A DNA stretch of 64,000 bases. It comes from Sciurus carolinensis (taxonomy: Eukaryota; Chordata; Mammalia; Rodentia; Sciuridae). The stretch is from assembly GCF_902686445.1 (NCBI RefSeq), contig NC_062220.1:112516643-112580642 (forward strand), given 5' to 3'. The number at the start of each line of letters is the position of its first letter. The first letter of the stretch is position 1. A model generated the notes under the pieces. It was not told where the DNA came from. It saw only the letters and a list, made by a program, of their open reading frames with translations, and did not search any database. The translations under genes were made by a program, and so were the position numbers. Below are positions 11,566 through 23,940 of this stretch, in pieces.

Positions 11566-12040
11566 AAGAATGAAGCCAAAAAATCACGGATATAGTTCAG
11601 GGTCATTTTCATATATGTTTATATTAGTGACCTTTCTAATACTAAACCATAAGCTCAAGTCTTAATCATGAAGCTGGAACTCCTTGACCTAGCAGTTTCT
11701 ATATTCCTGAAAGCTTTCCAATGATATCAACTGGAAGGGATGGATTATTATTGCCAAATGTGGTTGAAGGTCCCAGAAGGCTTTGACTAGAGGATCGCCT
11801 AACACATTGCATGTCCTTTGGCAGACCAAAACACTGCACAGCAGCTAAAGTAGCAAGCAACTTTTGGTGCAGATTGAAAAAAATTGAAAATGTAGGTGAA
11901 ATGTACTTTTCCCAGAAAAATATATTTAAAATTGTGGACTTACAAAACAGTTAGATTTATAGAAACAGAAAGAATATTTCAGGAAGAAGAAGAAAGGAAA
12001 GACAGAAGTGGTCTTTTTATAAAAACTGTAGCAGTTAAGC
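11566..12040. other. No recognised feature
   Basis: No assigned repeat or exon. Confidence 0.3.
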
Positions 12041-12260
12041 TATAAAATCAGGTAGAGTTGTACACTTGACACCAAAAGGACAATCCATAAAAGTAAACAC
12101 TGATAAATTGGACCTCATCAAAACTGGCACTTTTTTTGTGCAAAAGACCCAGTTAAGAGGATGAAAAGACAAACTTCAGACTTGAAGAAAATATTTGTAA
12201 ACAAGAAAAAAGAATAAAAGATATAAATACAAGATAGAAAAATGGAAGAAATGATTTAAT
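12041..12260 (+). mobile_element. Ancient L1 ORF2 fragment
   Basis: 'AAATTGGACCTCATCAAAAC' and 'TTTGTGCAAAAGACCCAGTT' match the ORF2 'DLIKTGTFFVQKTQL' region of old L1. Short, with stops. Confidence 0.55.
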
Positions 12261-13030
12261 TTAAAAGTGGTAAAATTTATAATAGCTCATCACTTGCAGT
12301 TAGAGAAAGAAAATAGTGATTAAGTAGGGGAGAAGTCAGAAAAAAAATGTAAAGAATTAGCATCAGGAAAGGGCAAAAGAATATTGTGTGTATTTTGGTG
12401 AATCATACATCACTAATGTAAAATTTTAGAAAAAAAATCAATAATCCAAATCTAATCATAAGAAAGAATCAGACAAAATGAAATTGAGGTAACCTCTATG
12501 AAATGCCTGTTTTATGTCCTAAAAAAGTCAGTGGCATGAACAATTAACTATTCCCAGTAAGAACTATAATAAAATGATACAAGTAGATACAATGAATGAT
12601 ATTGAACAGTTTACAAACTGAAAAACTCATTGCCAGAAAGAACAAATCATTGTACAAGCAAAAAAACCTAGAGAATAGACTGTATTTTAAATAAAAATAC
12701 AGGTATTGTTTTATGAATTTTATAACTGAATTCTTAATACTTCAAAGAATATTATTGTTCTTAGGAAATCACATTGAATTTTTATGGAATAATGTTATAT
12801 AATATATGCAATTTACTTGAGTATTTCAGAGAAAATTTGAACTATATCTATATATTGACATATAAAGATTAAAACAAATATAACAAAATGTCCAAAAAGT
12901 GTCATTTCTGCAGTGTAGTGGTGTTATGTCAGTATTCTTATAAATTTTCTGTAATTTTAAATTTTTCTATAAGATCAAAAGCATTAAGAAATAAAATGTT
13001 AAAAAGTAAACATGCCATGCAAATGATTCC
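12261..13030. other. No recognised feature
   Basis: A-rich sequence, possibly further L1 debris, but no diagnostic motif. Confidence 0.3.
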
Positions 13031-16000
13031 TGTAAACAAACCAGGATAACTATTCTTATATCAGATGAGGTGAATTAATCAGAAGAGACAAAGAAGTTTA
13101 CTTTATACTGGTTAATGGAACAATCCAACAACAGGATAGAATGGTTGTAAGTATTTGTGCCCCAAAGGGTGGTGCATCTATGTACATTAAGCAAATACTT
13201 CTCAATATTAATTAAATATACCACAATACAATAATATTGGGTAACTTTAGCACAAGTTTCTCACCAGTCGATACACCAACCGGACATAAACAAAGTAAAG
13301 ATTCTTCATACTAAAAATGCTCTTAATCAAATGAGTCTAACAGACATCTATAAAATATTTCCTTCATCAATGACTGAATTTATAGTCTTCTCAGCAACAC
13401 AGAAAATTTTCCAACATGAATCATATTTTAGGTCATTAAAAACTTCTCAGCAAATATAAAAAAATAGAGATAATTCCTTGCATCCAATCAGATTATAATG
13501 GAATGGAATTAGAAATCAATGACAAGACAAAAAACAGAAACCACTCAACATCTGGAGAGTAAATTATACACATGTGAATGATGAAAAGATAGCAGAACAA
13601 ATCAGGAGAGAAATTTAGAAGTCTTAGAAATAATTGAGAATAGTAATACAAATATTAAAATCTCTGGGGCAATATGAAAGCAGTTGTTAGAGGAAAGCTT
13701 ATTGCATTGAATTCATACATTTTTAAAAAATAGAACTGGACATGATGATGAATGTCTGTAATCCCAGTGGCTTGGGAGGCTGAGGCAGAAGGATCACAAG
13801 TTCAGAGTCAGCCTTGGCAACACAAAGGGTCCTAAGCAACTTAATGAGACCCTATTTCAAAACTAAAAAAAAAAGAAAATGAAAAGGGTGGGGGATGTGA
13901 CTCAGTGGTTAAGCACCCCTGTATTCAATCCTTGTTACAAAAAAAAATTAGAAAGATACCAAATATATAATCTAACAGTATATCTTAAGAACTAGAAAAA
14001 GAAGAACAAATCAATACCCAAATCAGTGGAAGACAGAAAATAATTAAAATCAGAGCAGAAGTCAGTGAAATTAAGAATTAAAAAAAAAAATACAAAGTTT
14101 TGATGAAAAAGATTTTTAAAAAAACAAGATACATAAACCCTTAGCCATAGTAACCAAAAGAAATAAAGACTCAAATTAGCAAAATTAGAGATGAAAGGAA
14201 GAAACACCACAGAAATCCAGAGGATCATTAGAAACTATTTCAAAAATTTATACTCCAATAAACTAAAAAATTTTGAAGATATTGATAAATTATTGGGACA
14301 TCTGACCCACCCAAATTAAACTCTGAGGATATAGAAAACCTAAACATATCAATATGAAGTAATAAAATCAAAGAAATTATCAAAAGTTTCCAACAAAGAA
14401 AAAGCCAGGACTGGATGAATTTGCAGTTGAGTTTTACCAGACCTTTAAAGAGGAACTAATACTAATCATCCTCAAATTATTCCATGAAATAGAAAAGGAG
14501 GGAACACTTGCAAATTCATTCTATAAAGTCAGTATCACCCTTATATCAAAAGTAGACAAAAATACATCAAGGAAAGAAAACTTCAGGGCAATATCCTTGA
14601 TGAATATAGATACAAAAATTCATAATAAAGTACTGGCAAACCACATTAAAAAGATAGTGCACCATGGCCAAGTGCATTTCATCCCAGGGATGCAAGGATG
14701 GTTCAACATGAGGAAATTCATAAAGGTTACTCACCACATAAATATAATTAAGGACAAAAATCACATGATTATCTCAATGGATGCATAAAAAGCATTTGAC
14801 AAAGTCCAGCACTCACTCACGTTTAAAACACTAAAGAAATTAGGAATAAAAGGAAATTACCTCAACACTGTAAAGGTCTTATACGACAGACCCAAGGCCG
14901 ACACCATAATGAATGGAGAAAAGCTGAAAATATTTCCTCTAAAAATAGGAATAAGACAATGATGCCCACTCTTATCATTCCTATTCAATAATACTTGAAA
15001 CTCTAGCCACTGCAATCAGGCAAGAGCAGTAAAGGGATACAAATAGGAAAAGAAAAACTCAAATTATCTGTTTGCTCATAGTATAATCCTGTATTTAGAA
15101 GACCAAAAAAAACAAAAATTCCACAAGAAGACTTCTAGAATTGATAAAACAAAGTTGGTAAAATAGCAGTACACAAGATCAAAATATATAAATCAATTGC
15201 TTTCCTATACTCAAATAATGAATCTGATGAAAGAAAAATTAGGAAAACTATCCCATTCACAATAAACAAAAAATAAAATACTCAAGAATAATCTAACACA
15301 GGAGGTGAAGGAACTGTATAATAAAACTATAGAACACTGAAGAAAGAAATTGCAGAAGACCTTAGAAAATTGAAAGACCTCCCCTATTCTTACATAGGCA
15401 GGATTAATATTATCAAAATGTTCATATTATCAAAAGCCTTATACTGATTTAATACAGTCCCCATGAAAATATCAGTGACAGTCTTCACAGAACTAGACAA
15501 AGCAATTTTAAAATTCATTTGGAAAAATGAGAGATCCAGAATAGCCAAAACAATCTTAAGCCAAAAAAGTGATATAGGAGGCATCGCAATACTCAAACTC
15601 AAATTATACTACAGAGTATAGTAACAAAAATAGCATGGTGCTGGCCCCCAAACAAACATAAAGATTAAGGGAATAGAAGACACAGAGACAAACCCACATG
15701 AATACAGCTATCCAATAGGAGACAAACGTGCCAAAAGCATACATACATTGGAGAAAAGATAGCCTCTTCAACAAATAGTGCTGGAAAAACTGGAATTTCA
15801 TATGTAGCAGAATAAAACTTGACTTCTATCTCACACCCTGCACAAAAGGCAACTTAAAGTGGGTCAAGGACCTAGGAATGAGACCGAAATCTCTGCAACT
15901 GCTAAAAGAAAATATAGGCCCAATGTTGCAACATGTGAGCCCAGGAACTGACTCCCATAAAAAGACTTCTAAAGTGCAAGAAATAAAATCAAAATCCGAT

Positions 16001-16790
16001 AAGTGGGATGGCATCCAATTAAAAAGCTTCTTCACAGCAAAGGAAACAATGAGGACTGTGAAGAGAGAGCCTACATGATGGGAGAATTTCTTTGCCCACT
16101 TGCTCCTTAGGGCATTCATATCCCAGAATATATAAAGAACTCAAAAAACTTAACACCAAAAACTCAAAACACCAAATAACCAAATAAATGGACAACATAA
16201 ACAGACATTTCTCAAAAGAAGAAATACAAATGACCAAGAACATGTGGAAAAAATCTTCTACATCTCTAGCAATCAGGCAAATGCAAATCAAAACTACACT
16301 GAGATTTCATCTCAATTCTGTCAAAATGGCAATTATCAAGAATGTAAATAATAACAAAATATTGATGAGCATGTGGGGGGAAATGTACACTGATATGTTG
16401 TTCATGGAGCTGCAAATTAGTGCAACTTCTCTGGAAAGCAGTATGGAGATTCCTCAAAAAACTGGGAACAGAACCACCATATGACCCAGTTATCCCATGC
16501 ATCACTATATAGCCAAAAGATATAAAATCATACTATATGGATGCAGCTACACCAATATCATAATAGAACAATTTACAATAACCAGGCTATGGAACCAACC
16601 TATGTGCCCTTCAACAGATGAATGAATAAAGAAAATGGGTATACATGCACAATGGGCTATTACTCATTCATGAAGAATAACAACATTATGGCATTTGCTG
16701 ATAAATGGACAGAACTGGAAACTATCATGCTAAGTGAAATAAACCAGACCCAAAAAGTCAAAGGACAAATGTTTTCTCCGATATGTAGAA
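13031..16790 (+). pseudogene. L1 ORF2 pseudogene (EN part, RT, C-terminus)
   Basis: Remains of the L1 ORF2 protein, which in intact elements nicks DNA (EN domain) and copies L1 RNA (RT domain). Readable blocks include an RT segment at about 14597-14790 ('[17 protein letters not shown]', 'FIPGMQGWF') ending in a TAA, where the young copies read GAA in a 'DAEKAF' context. The metal-binding FADD box is degenerate: near 15071 the frame gives F-A-H-S. A dID-type SINE also interrupts the frame. Downstream of the RT, codon TAC is kept at the position where both young L1s have TAA, but the next codon is TGA. Clearly dead. Confidence 0.85.
13736..13948 (+). mobile_element. B1-dID dimeric SINE inserted in L1
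   Basis: Complete dimer: B1 half with 'TGTAATCCCAGTGGCTTGGG', 'GGCTGAGGCAGAAGGATCAC', 'GACCCTATTTCAAAACT'; dID half with 'GATGTGACTCAGTGGTTAAG' and 'GTATTCAATCCTTGTTAC'. L1 sequence resumes on the far side with 'TAGAAAGATACCAAATA'. Confidence 0.9.
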
Positions 16791-17175
16791 GCTAGTTCAA
16801 AACAGTGAAAAGTAGGAGAGAGGGAATGGAAAAGAGGAGGGGGGTTTACATGAAAAGAGAAGAAAGGTCAGTGGAGTAGATGAAGGAGATTTAAGGGACA
16901 GGAAGAGGGATGGAATGAGACAAGAACAGTGGAATGAATCTATCCTAATTTTCCTATGTGCATACATGAATGTACCAAAGTGAATCTCACCATCTTGTAC
17001 ATTCTCAGGACACTAATATTAAAGACTGTAAGTAAATAACTGAGAAATCAGTAAAAGGAACAAGGGGAAAGATGGAGAAGTACTGGGGACTGATATCAAG
17101 TTATATTCCAAGCTTTTTTAATCATGTCACTATGAATATGAATGTTTTGTGTAATTAAAAATAATCAATGAAAAA

Positions 17176-17448
17176 TAAGCATACAATCTAAAATAATTAC
17201 CAAAAAATCAAGAAATTGTTCTAACAATAGATATCAACTTTGGGATATAAATTATAAACATTTATTAAAGACATTAAGTAGGAATTAGAAAATGTAGGGG
17301 TATACTATGCTTATGGGTAGGAAAGTTGAATATTGTAAAGTATATATACAGTACAAGAAGAAAGAACATGATAGCCTCACTGAGTTGAGAAAACTGAGAT
17401 CAAAGTTCAGTAAATCTGATACAGTTGGAATTTACAAAAAATACATTG
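17176..17448. other. No recognised feature
   Basis: No assigned repeat or exon. Confidence 0.3.
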
Positions 17449-17462
17449 AAAAAGAGTGAACA

Positions 17463-17555
17463 GGGCTGGGGATATAGCTCAGCTGGTAGAGTGCTTGCCT
17501 TGCAAGCACAAAGCCCTGGGTTCAATCCCCCGCACCGCAAAAAAAAAAAAAAAAA
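17463..17555 (+). mobile_element. ID SINE, young, tRNA-Ala-like
   Basis: Body of about 76 bp with well-kept RNA polymerase III boxes: box A 'TAGCTCAGCTGG' and box B 'GGTTCAATCCC', followed by about 20 A. The loop reads CTTGCAA, that is a TGC (alanine) anticodon position. A normal anticodon stem does not form; a longer alternative hairpin (GTGCTTG/CAAGCAC) does. Target duplication AAAGAGTGAACA lies at about 17451-17462 and 17556-17567. It is a SINE, not a functional tRNA gene. Confidence 0.9.
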
Positions 17556-17567
17556 AAAGAGTGAACA

Positions 17568-18588
17568 AGGCAGAGACAGATTTCTGGAAGTCTGCAGATG
17601 GAGTCCCCCTTGGCTCACTACAAAGCTATGCATTTTGAAAGCATGATTCCATGGGACTATACAAAAATATGAAGAAAATAACAGGTACTAGGAAATGAAA
17701 TCTGAACAATCACTGGAGTTTGCACAGAGCAGAGACATTCAAAGGCATTCAGAACAGAGCCCAGAAACCTTAGTCATATGGTTATACCATCTCTTCCATA
17801 GTTACTGTAATTGCCCTAACAGAGCTTTTAAAAGAGTCTTAAAAGAATCCAGCTGATCTGAAAGGAAATTAACTGCCTGTCAAAACAAAACTCAGTACTC
17901 CTTTAAAAGGCAACAAAAATCCAGACATCAGCAATGTGGCATTCACATTGTATAGCATTTAATTTATTAAAAAAGAAAAAGAAAAGAAAAGAAAAAGAAA
18001 ACACTAAATGTGAAGAGACAGGAAGCTAGGACTGGTAACCAGCGCAAAATCAGTGAATGAAAACATACCTAGAAATGTTGGAGATGATGGCATTGCTAGA
18101 TAAGAACTTTAAAGCAAATATTATATCAAGGTTTTAAAGGGAACATAAGAAGTAAAGTAGAATGAAATAAACTTGGAATCCGAGGAAGTTTGTGTATATA
18201 AGAATGCAGAGTTGATTAAAATCCGACAGGAAAAGTGAAGGTGTTGGTAGGGTCAAGATTCACATTGGGAATGAGAGACTTTTATTTCTCTAAATTGAAA
18301 GGAAAGGAGGATAGAATGGATAGCAATGCAAAAAATGTAATTGCATCTGACAAATATTAAGAGATTTCATGTCACATGACTTTTTTCTGAGTATGAAAAG
18401 TTTCACTGGAAAAAATCAGAAATAATCTGTTGCAATGAAAAGAAATAATGTGATGCAAGAAACTGGAAACAAATTATAGAATAAAATGAAACAAATATAG
18501 TATAGGACTGAAGATACAAATTATGTTAAACTCTGTAAATTTCTAGTGGGAAAAGCCCACATATTACATGACTTTTTCCATCATAGTT
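17568..18588. other. No recognised gene; contains an AAAAG tract
   Basis: A short (AAAAG)n-like tract lies at about 17965-18001. Otherwise A-rich sequence without assigned repeats. Confidence 0.3.
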
Positions 18589-19115
18589 TTTTTTTTTATT
18601 ATTTTTACAGACTGCATTTTGATTCATTGTACACAAATGGGGTACATCTTTTCATTTCTATGTTTGTACACGATGTAGATTCACAACATCCGTGTAATCA
18701 TACATGTACATAAGGTAAAGATGTCTGTCTCATTTCACATTCTTTTATGCCCCTGCCCCCTCCCTGCTCTTATTTCCCTCTACATAATCCAAAGTTCCTC
18801 CATTCTTCTCTTAACCCCACCCTCAACCCCCATTATATATCATCATCCACTTATCAGGGAAAACATTCAGTCTTTGGTTTTTTGGGATTGACTTATTTCA
18901 CCCTAGCACGATATTCTCCAATTCCATTCACTTATCTGCAAATGCCATAATTTTATTCTTCTTTATGGCTGAATAATATTCCATTATGTATATATACTGC
19001 AGTTTCATTATCCATTTATGTGTTGAAGGACATCTATTGGTTCCACAATCTAGCTATTGTGAATTGAGCTGCTATAAACATTGATGTGGCTGCGTTATTG
19101 TAGTATGCTGATTAG
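18589..19115 (-). mobile_element. 5'-truncated L1, 3' end, minus strand
   Basis: On the plus strand it begins with a T run (the A-tail complement), then the 3' UTR ('TACACAAATGGGGTACATCT', 'GTGTAATCATACATGTACAT', a C-rich tract near 18810-18835) and the ORF2 3' end ('TTCTTTATGGCTGAATAATA'). Same subfamily type as 3193-3828. Confidence 0.85.
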
Positions 19116-20879
19116 TTTTAAGACAGAAAGGTCAATATTGTGTAAAATACAGCATATAAACTATGTCACTGGATACTGGAAAAGAATTAAAATTCTAGGA
19201 ATTAAAAAACTTTCAGAGTTGATTCAGAGAAATTGGGGAAATGGTAACAATAGTAGAGACGATTGGGTCAGAAGGAGCAAAACCACTTTAGAAGATGAGC
19301 GACAATGCCTTTCATACCTGTAGGTTATTGAATCAGAACCGAAGTTTGAATTAGATAAAGAATAAAATGGAGTTCACCAAAATTATGATAAGTGTATGTG
19401 TGTATACCTTGTGATGATATAGAAAGTATAGAAACCCTAAAAGAATTTGGAGTATCTTTCTGCTGATTGGTTGGTAGTGGGAGGCTAAATTAAGTCATAT
19501 GCTGCTCTTGAGAAAGAGGGTGTGGAAGGAGACCCCTAGTAAGGCATGAGATAGATAAGATCTCCTATTTGTCTTAGAGTGACATCCAGTGTTAATGAGG
19601 ACACATTTCCCTGGCTTGCCATACTTATAGATAAAATCAATTAGAAAATCTTTGTCATTTACTTTAAGGCTTTATTTCCTACTAAAATTTAAAATGTTCC
19701 TAGAAGGAATGTTTTTTCAAACTGTTCTTTTACTTCTTAGCTGGAGCTGATGAATTTATCATTTTTCCTAAATAAAAATAAAGGAGATAACATTAGGTCA
19801 TACAGAAACTCCAATAAGAAGAAACTAATGCAACAAAGAAGAAGCTGGGAATGTAGCATTCATTATTTTAGCTGAGATCAACCCTTCAAGCCACACCTTG
19901 TACATACCTGGGACATAGGACTCTGAAACAAGGTGTGGCCAGGTGTTCCAGGATAAGTCCAGACAGATACTTTCCTGAAACTCTGTCAAATTTACTGCCA
20001 CAAAACATTGGGTTTAAGCCAGATTATCTAAAAGGATCAGTTTAATTCACCATGTGGGGGATGTTCAGCTTTCCCCCTTTCTCAGCAATTGCCTACAGAA
20101 GACTGAATGGAAAAAAAATGTTATGTGTAATCTCTGGGTGTGTCAAAGCAGCAGGCCGGGGGCAGTGTGGGAAAGTGAAGAAGAAGGTGCATGTTATTTG
20201 GTTGCTTGTATCCAGGGGAGTTAATCCCTTTCTTTGAAATCAGTTAAAATGATTTGACAGCTATAATAAAAAACAGGTTTAGTCTTAAAAACCAAAAAAT
20301 AGATGAAAGCAAATTTTCTACTGCCCTGCTTTAGTATTCGGGTTTCTACTGTTTATTCTTTATTTTTATCTCCATGTGTGCAATGGAGAGGGGTTGGCAT
20401 TTATAAGTAAAGCAACAAAAAAATTTTTAAAGGTCTCTGTCTTGTTCTGGAGTACAGAATCATTGCGCAGAGAAGCTGAGACCAAGTTTCAAAACCATCT
20501 TGACCTTCAGTGGTTACTCTGAATTCTCTGGGGCAGAATAACAGCCTCCTCATTGCATCCGAGACTTGTATCTTTGCAGTAGAACCATTCTGGAGAGGTA
20601 AAAGTAAGACACATAAGGATGATTAGGTCGCTTGGAGCATGTAGTGTGAGACTCTGTATTTCATCGATTTCTACAAAGTATTTCAATTATTCACATCAAT
20701 TGTGTTCAAAGCTATCATTTATTATGTTATTGTACAGATTCAAATATAACACCTCATGAACATACTCTCTATACCTATGCAACTGTATACAGATAACAGT
20801 ATAATGATGTAATCTATGGAATTTAGAACTTATAATTAAATCTACATATTTTTATAATCAAGATACAGTTTGTGATTGG
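19116..20879. other. No recognised feature
   Basis: Mostly unassigned sequence of more balanced composition. Short open frames show no domain. A short inverted pair (CACACCTTGT at 19894, ACAAGGTGTG at 19928) is unremarkable. Confidence 0.3.
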
Positions 20880-20968
20880 TGTCAGTGAAAATAGCAAAGT
20901 AAGGAAATCCAAAAATCCTCCTCTTTGAAAGAGCAAGTAAAACATTGTCAAAATTTGCTAAAATTAAA

Positions 20969-21040
20969 CATATATGATATATAATAAATATGTATAATTA
21001 TATACATATAATTATACATATTTATTATATATCATATATG
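20969..21040. repeat. Perfect 34-bp AT-rich palindrome
   Basis: Left arm 20969-21002 is the exact reverse complement of right arm 21007-21040, with a 4-nt spacer (TACA). The arms are almost pure A/T. It could extrude as a cruciform. Confidence 0.95.
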
Positions 21041-21055
21041 TATATATATATACAC

Positions 21056-21087
<32 letters not shown>

Positions 21088-21092
21088 ATATA
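21041..21092 (+). repeat. (TA)n(TG)n microsatellite
   Basis: TA dinucleotides with a CACA interruption, then about 12 TG repeats. Directly abuts the palindrome. Confidence 0.95.
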
Positions 21093-23090
21093 CCTAGTCT
21101 GAGGAGTAAAAAGAAGAATGAAAATTAACAATCTCAAAGAATTGTGGTTCACCATCAAGTATACCAATATATACATAAACAAAGTTCTAGAAAAGAAAAG
21201 AGAAAGAAAAAGAAAGAATGCTTGATAAAAAACAATGGCCTTAAACTTCCCAAACTTAACTTTGAAAACATTAATGTGTACATTGAACAGGAAGCCCAAT
21301 TAACTCTAAATAGAATAAATTTCAATAGACCTGTGTCTATATAGAGAGACATAATCAAATATCCAAAAACCAAAGACACAAATCAAAAAAGAAATGAGAA
21401 AATATTTTAAATAAACTCATCTAAAATAAAGACAAAACATATAACAACTTGTTAGATGTAGCTAAAGCAGTGTTCAGAAGGCAATTCGTAGCTTTATATG
21501 TCTATTAACATGGGCAAAGGATCTCATATCAACAACCAAAAGTTTGACCTTAAGACACTGGTTAAAGAGAAGCAAACTAAACTTACAGCAAGCAAAAGGA
21601 AATAAATAATTAAGGTCAGAGTGGAAGTTAATGAAATACAAAATATAAAACATTGGAGAAAATTGAAGAAACCAAAAACTGGTTCATTAAAAAGATCAAA
21701 GTTAATAAACTTTTAAGTAGATTAACCAAGAAAAAAGGAGAATATAAAAATTATTAGAAAGAGAAATGAAAATGAAAGAGGCAACAGTACTGTATATTGC
21801 ACAGAAAAAGGTTTATAATGGAATACTATAATTATACGTCAATAAGTGAAAGAACTTAGATGCAAAGGACATATTCATAGAAAAGCTCAAAATATAAACC
21901 TGCCTCTAGAGAGACAGATGTTCTGAATAGACAAGAGTTTGAATGAGGTATTTAAAAATCTACACATTATTAAAAACCCATTACATATTTAGAGATAATT
22001 AATACCCATTCTTCAGATACTTTTCCCAAAAAATAGAAAAGAAAATACTTTCCAATCCATGATATTATATGTACATATGTATATATACCTAGCCTTAGTC
22101 TAATATTACCATCATACCAAACCAAGCAGACATCATAAAAAGAGGAAATCAGATAAATATTGAGTTACCCTGAACATAGAAAGAATTCTTACAACTCAAC
22201 AACAAAATGACCCAATTAAACACTGAGCCAAGATTTGAATAGACATTTTTTTCAAAGAAGCTATACAAATAATACATGAAAAAAATGATCATCATTGGTC
22301 ATTAATGAAATGAAAACCAAAATTATTTCATTTCAATATTACTTTATACCCATTAAGATAGCTATAATAAAAAGAAAAATTTTAAATGCCAAGCATTGGC
22401 AATGATGTGGAAAAATTAGACCCTCCTCCATTGCTGGTCAGAATGTAAAACAGCACAGTTGCTTGGAGAAAAGTTTAGAAATTACTCAAAATATCAAACA
22501 CAAAGTTACATTATGTAGCAATTCTAAGTATATACCTAAATTGAAAATATATGTTCACACAAAACTTGAGCACAGATGTACATAGGAGCATAGTTCATAT
22601 AATATTGCATCATTGCTCATAGTAGCCCAATATTGGAAATAAATCAAATCTCCACCAGTAGGTGAATTGATAAACAAAAGGTGGTATATTCATACAATGA
22701 AACAAACACATTCAGACACAAAAAAGAAACAGAGTATCAATTGAAAGTACAACATGGTTAAACTCAAAAACATTCTGGTAAATGAAAGAAATCAGCCACA
22801 ATAGGCCACATGACATATGTTTCTACTTATATGAACTGTTCAGAATAGGCAAATAGAAAGTGGATTAATAATTTCTATGGGCTAAGAGCAGAGGAGAAGT
22901 GGGGATTGATTCCTGATCGGTAATGAGGAATTTTTTTGAGGAATGATGAAAATATTCTGAAATTAGATAATATTGGTAGTTGCACAACTTTGTGAATGTA
23001 CTAAAAACAATGGAATTTTTACATTACATAGAGATTAATTTTATGGTATATGACTTTTACCTTAATTTAAAAATATATTATCTTTTAAAA

Positions 23091-23728
23091 TGTATCAAGC
23101 TATCATGTTTAGATAGTACTATACTCTCTTTCTCTTTAAATTATGGCCATCATTTATCCAAACTAATTCCAAAGCAACATTTTTATACATGGAAAGGTAA
23201 CTTCCTCCCTTCAATCTTGAGAACTCTGATTCTATTTTCATACTGAAAAGCAAACTTAAGAGATAGATAGGTTAGGACATCCCAAAAAAAACTTGGATAA
23301 AGAGGTAAAATATTTTAACCTACCTTATACCATGATTGAAATTAATACTCGTATATCTGGTTCATAGTTTAGAGTCTGCATCCTCTTTATATTATTTATT
23401 TTCTTTTCTTTGAAGAGATAAAAGGAAGGGATTCATGGCCTACTAACTCAATTAATTCTCATTCAATTTTTATGTTTCCTTAACTAAATAAATTTGATCT
23501 CTGCATCCATCTCTAGATACATTAAAACTAAAATGTATACATAGTTTAAATAAATTTTTATATATGTGTTTGGTCTGATACCTGGGAGATTTTCCCTTCC
23601 CTCCAATCCACATGGCATTGTCTTCCCATCCAAATGTCAGACACACAAAGAACAGCACACTTATCTATAGCACTCTCTCGAATTTACTATGGAACCTCCA
23701 TCAGCCCTGCTCACTGAGGGAAGCCAGG
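23091..23728. other. No recognised feature
   Basis: No assigned repeat or exon. Confidence 0.3.
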
Positions 23729-23774
23729 AGGTATACCAGGTGGTTAAAGTCATCAATTAAGAACTAGTGTCTAA

Positions 23775-23940
23775 GGAAGGATGATTTCAAGTTCAAAGCC
23801 AGCCTCAGCAACTCAGGGAGACCTGTCTCTAAATAAAATATTTAAAAAGGGCGGAGGATGTGGCCCAGTGGTTAAAGACCTCTGGGTTCGATCCCCAGTA
23901 CAAAAAAAAAAGAAAGAAAGAAAGAAAGAAAAAGAGAGAG
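23775..23940 (+). mobile_element. B1-dID dimeric SINE, 5' end decayed
   Basis: 'GGATGATTTCAAGTTCAAAG', 'CCAGCCTCAGCAACTCAGGG' and 'CTGTCTCTAAATAAAAT' (B1 half), then 'GAGGATGTGGCCCAGTGGTT' and 'GGGTTCGATCCCCAGTAC' (dID half). The tail has become (GAAA)n then (GA)n at about 23903-23940. Confidence 0.85.

Larger units (their letters stand above)
13031..17175 (+). mobile_element. Older L1, 5'-truncated within the endonuclease domain
   Basis: Colinear with ORF2 of the young L1s from the middle of the endonuclease domain through the reverse transcriptase and C-terminus into a 3' UTR. Landmarks are an EN-like 'GTGCCCCAAAGGGTGGTGC' near 13158, a 'GCATTTGACAAAGTCCAGCA' RT region near 14793, and the cysteine-region remains near 16350-16400. 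A SINE (13736-13948) interrupts it. The 3' UTR differs from that of the younger copies. Confidence 0.85.
20880..23090 (+). mobile_element. Ancient L1 (L1M-type), ORF2 remains
   Basis: Long A-rich stretch with L1 ORF2 blocks in order: 'AGCAGTGTTCAGAAGGCAAT' near 21466 (end of EN/linker), 'CAAAAACTGGTTCATTAAAA' near 21675, then 'GACATTTTTTTCAAAGAAGC' near 22242, 'CATTGCTGGTCAGAATGTAA' near 22429 and a 3' UTR after about 22830 ('GTGGGGATTGATTCCTGATC'). Many stops, and much of the RT region is missing. Confidence 0.7.

Noticed and set aside
17463..17540. Possible tRNA-Ala gene
   Set aside because: Boxes A and B fit, but the anticodon stem cannot pair normally, an A-tail follows and a target duplication flanks it. 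It is an ID SINE.
19894..19938. Inverted CACACCTTGT/ACAAGGTGTG pair as a possible hairpin RNA
   Set aside because: Arms are only 10 bp with a long loop and no supporting promoter or conservation evidence.
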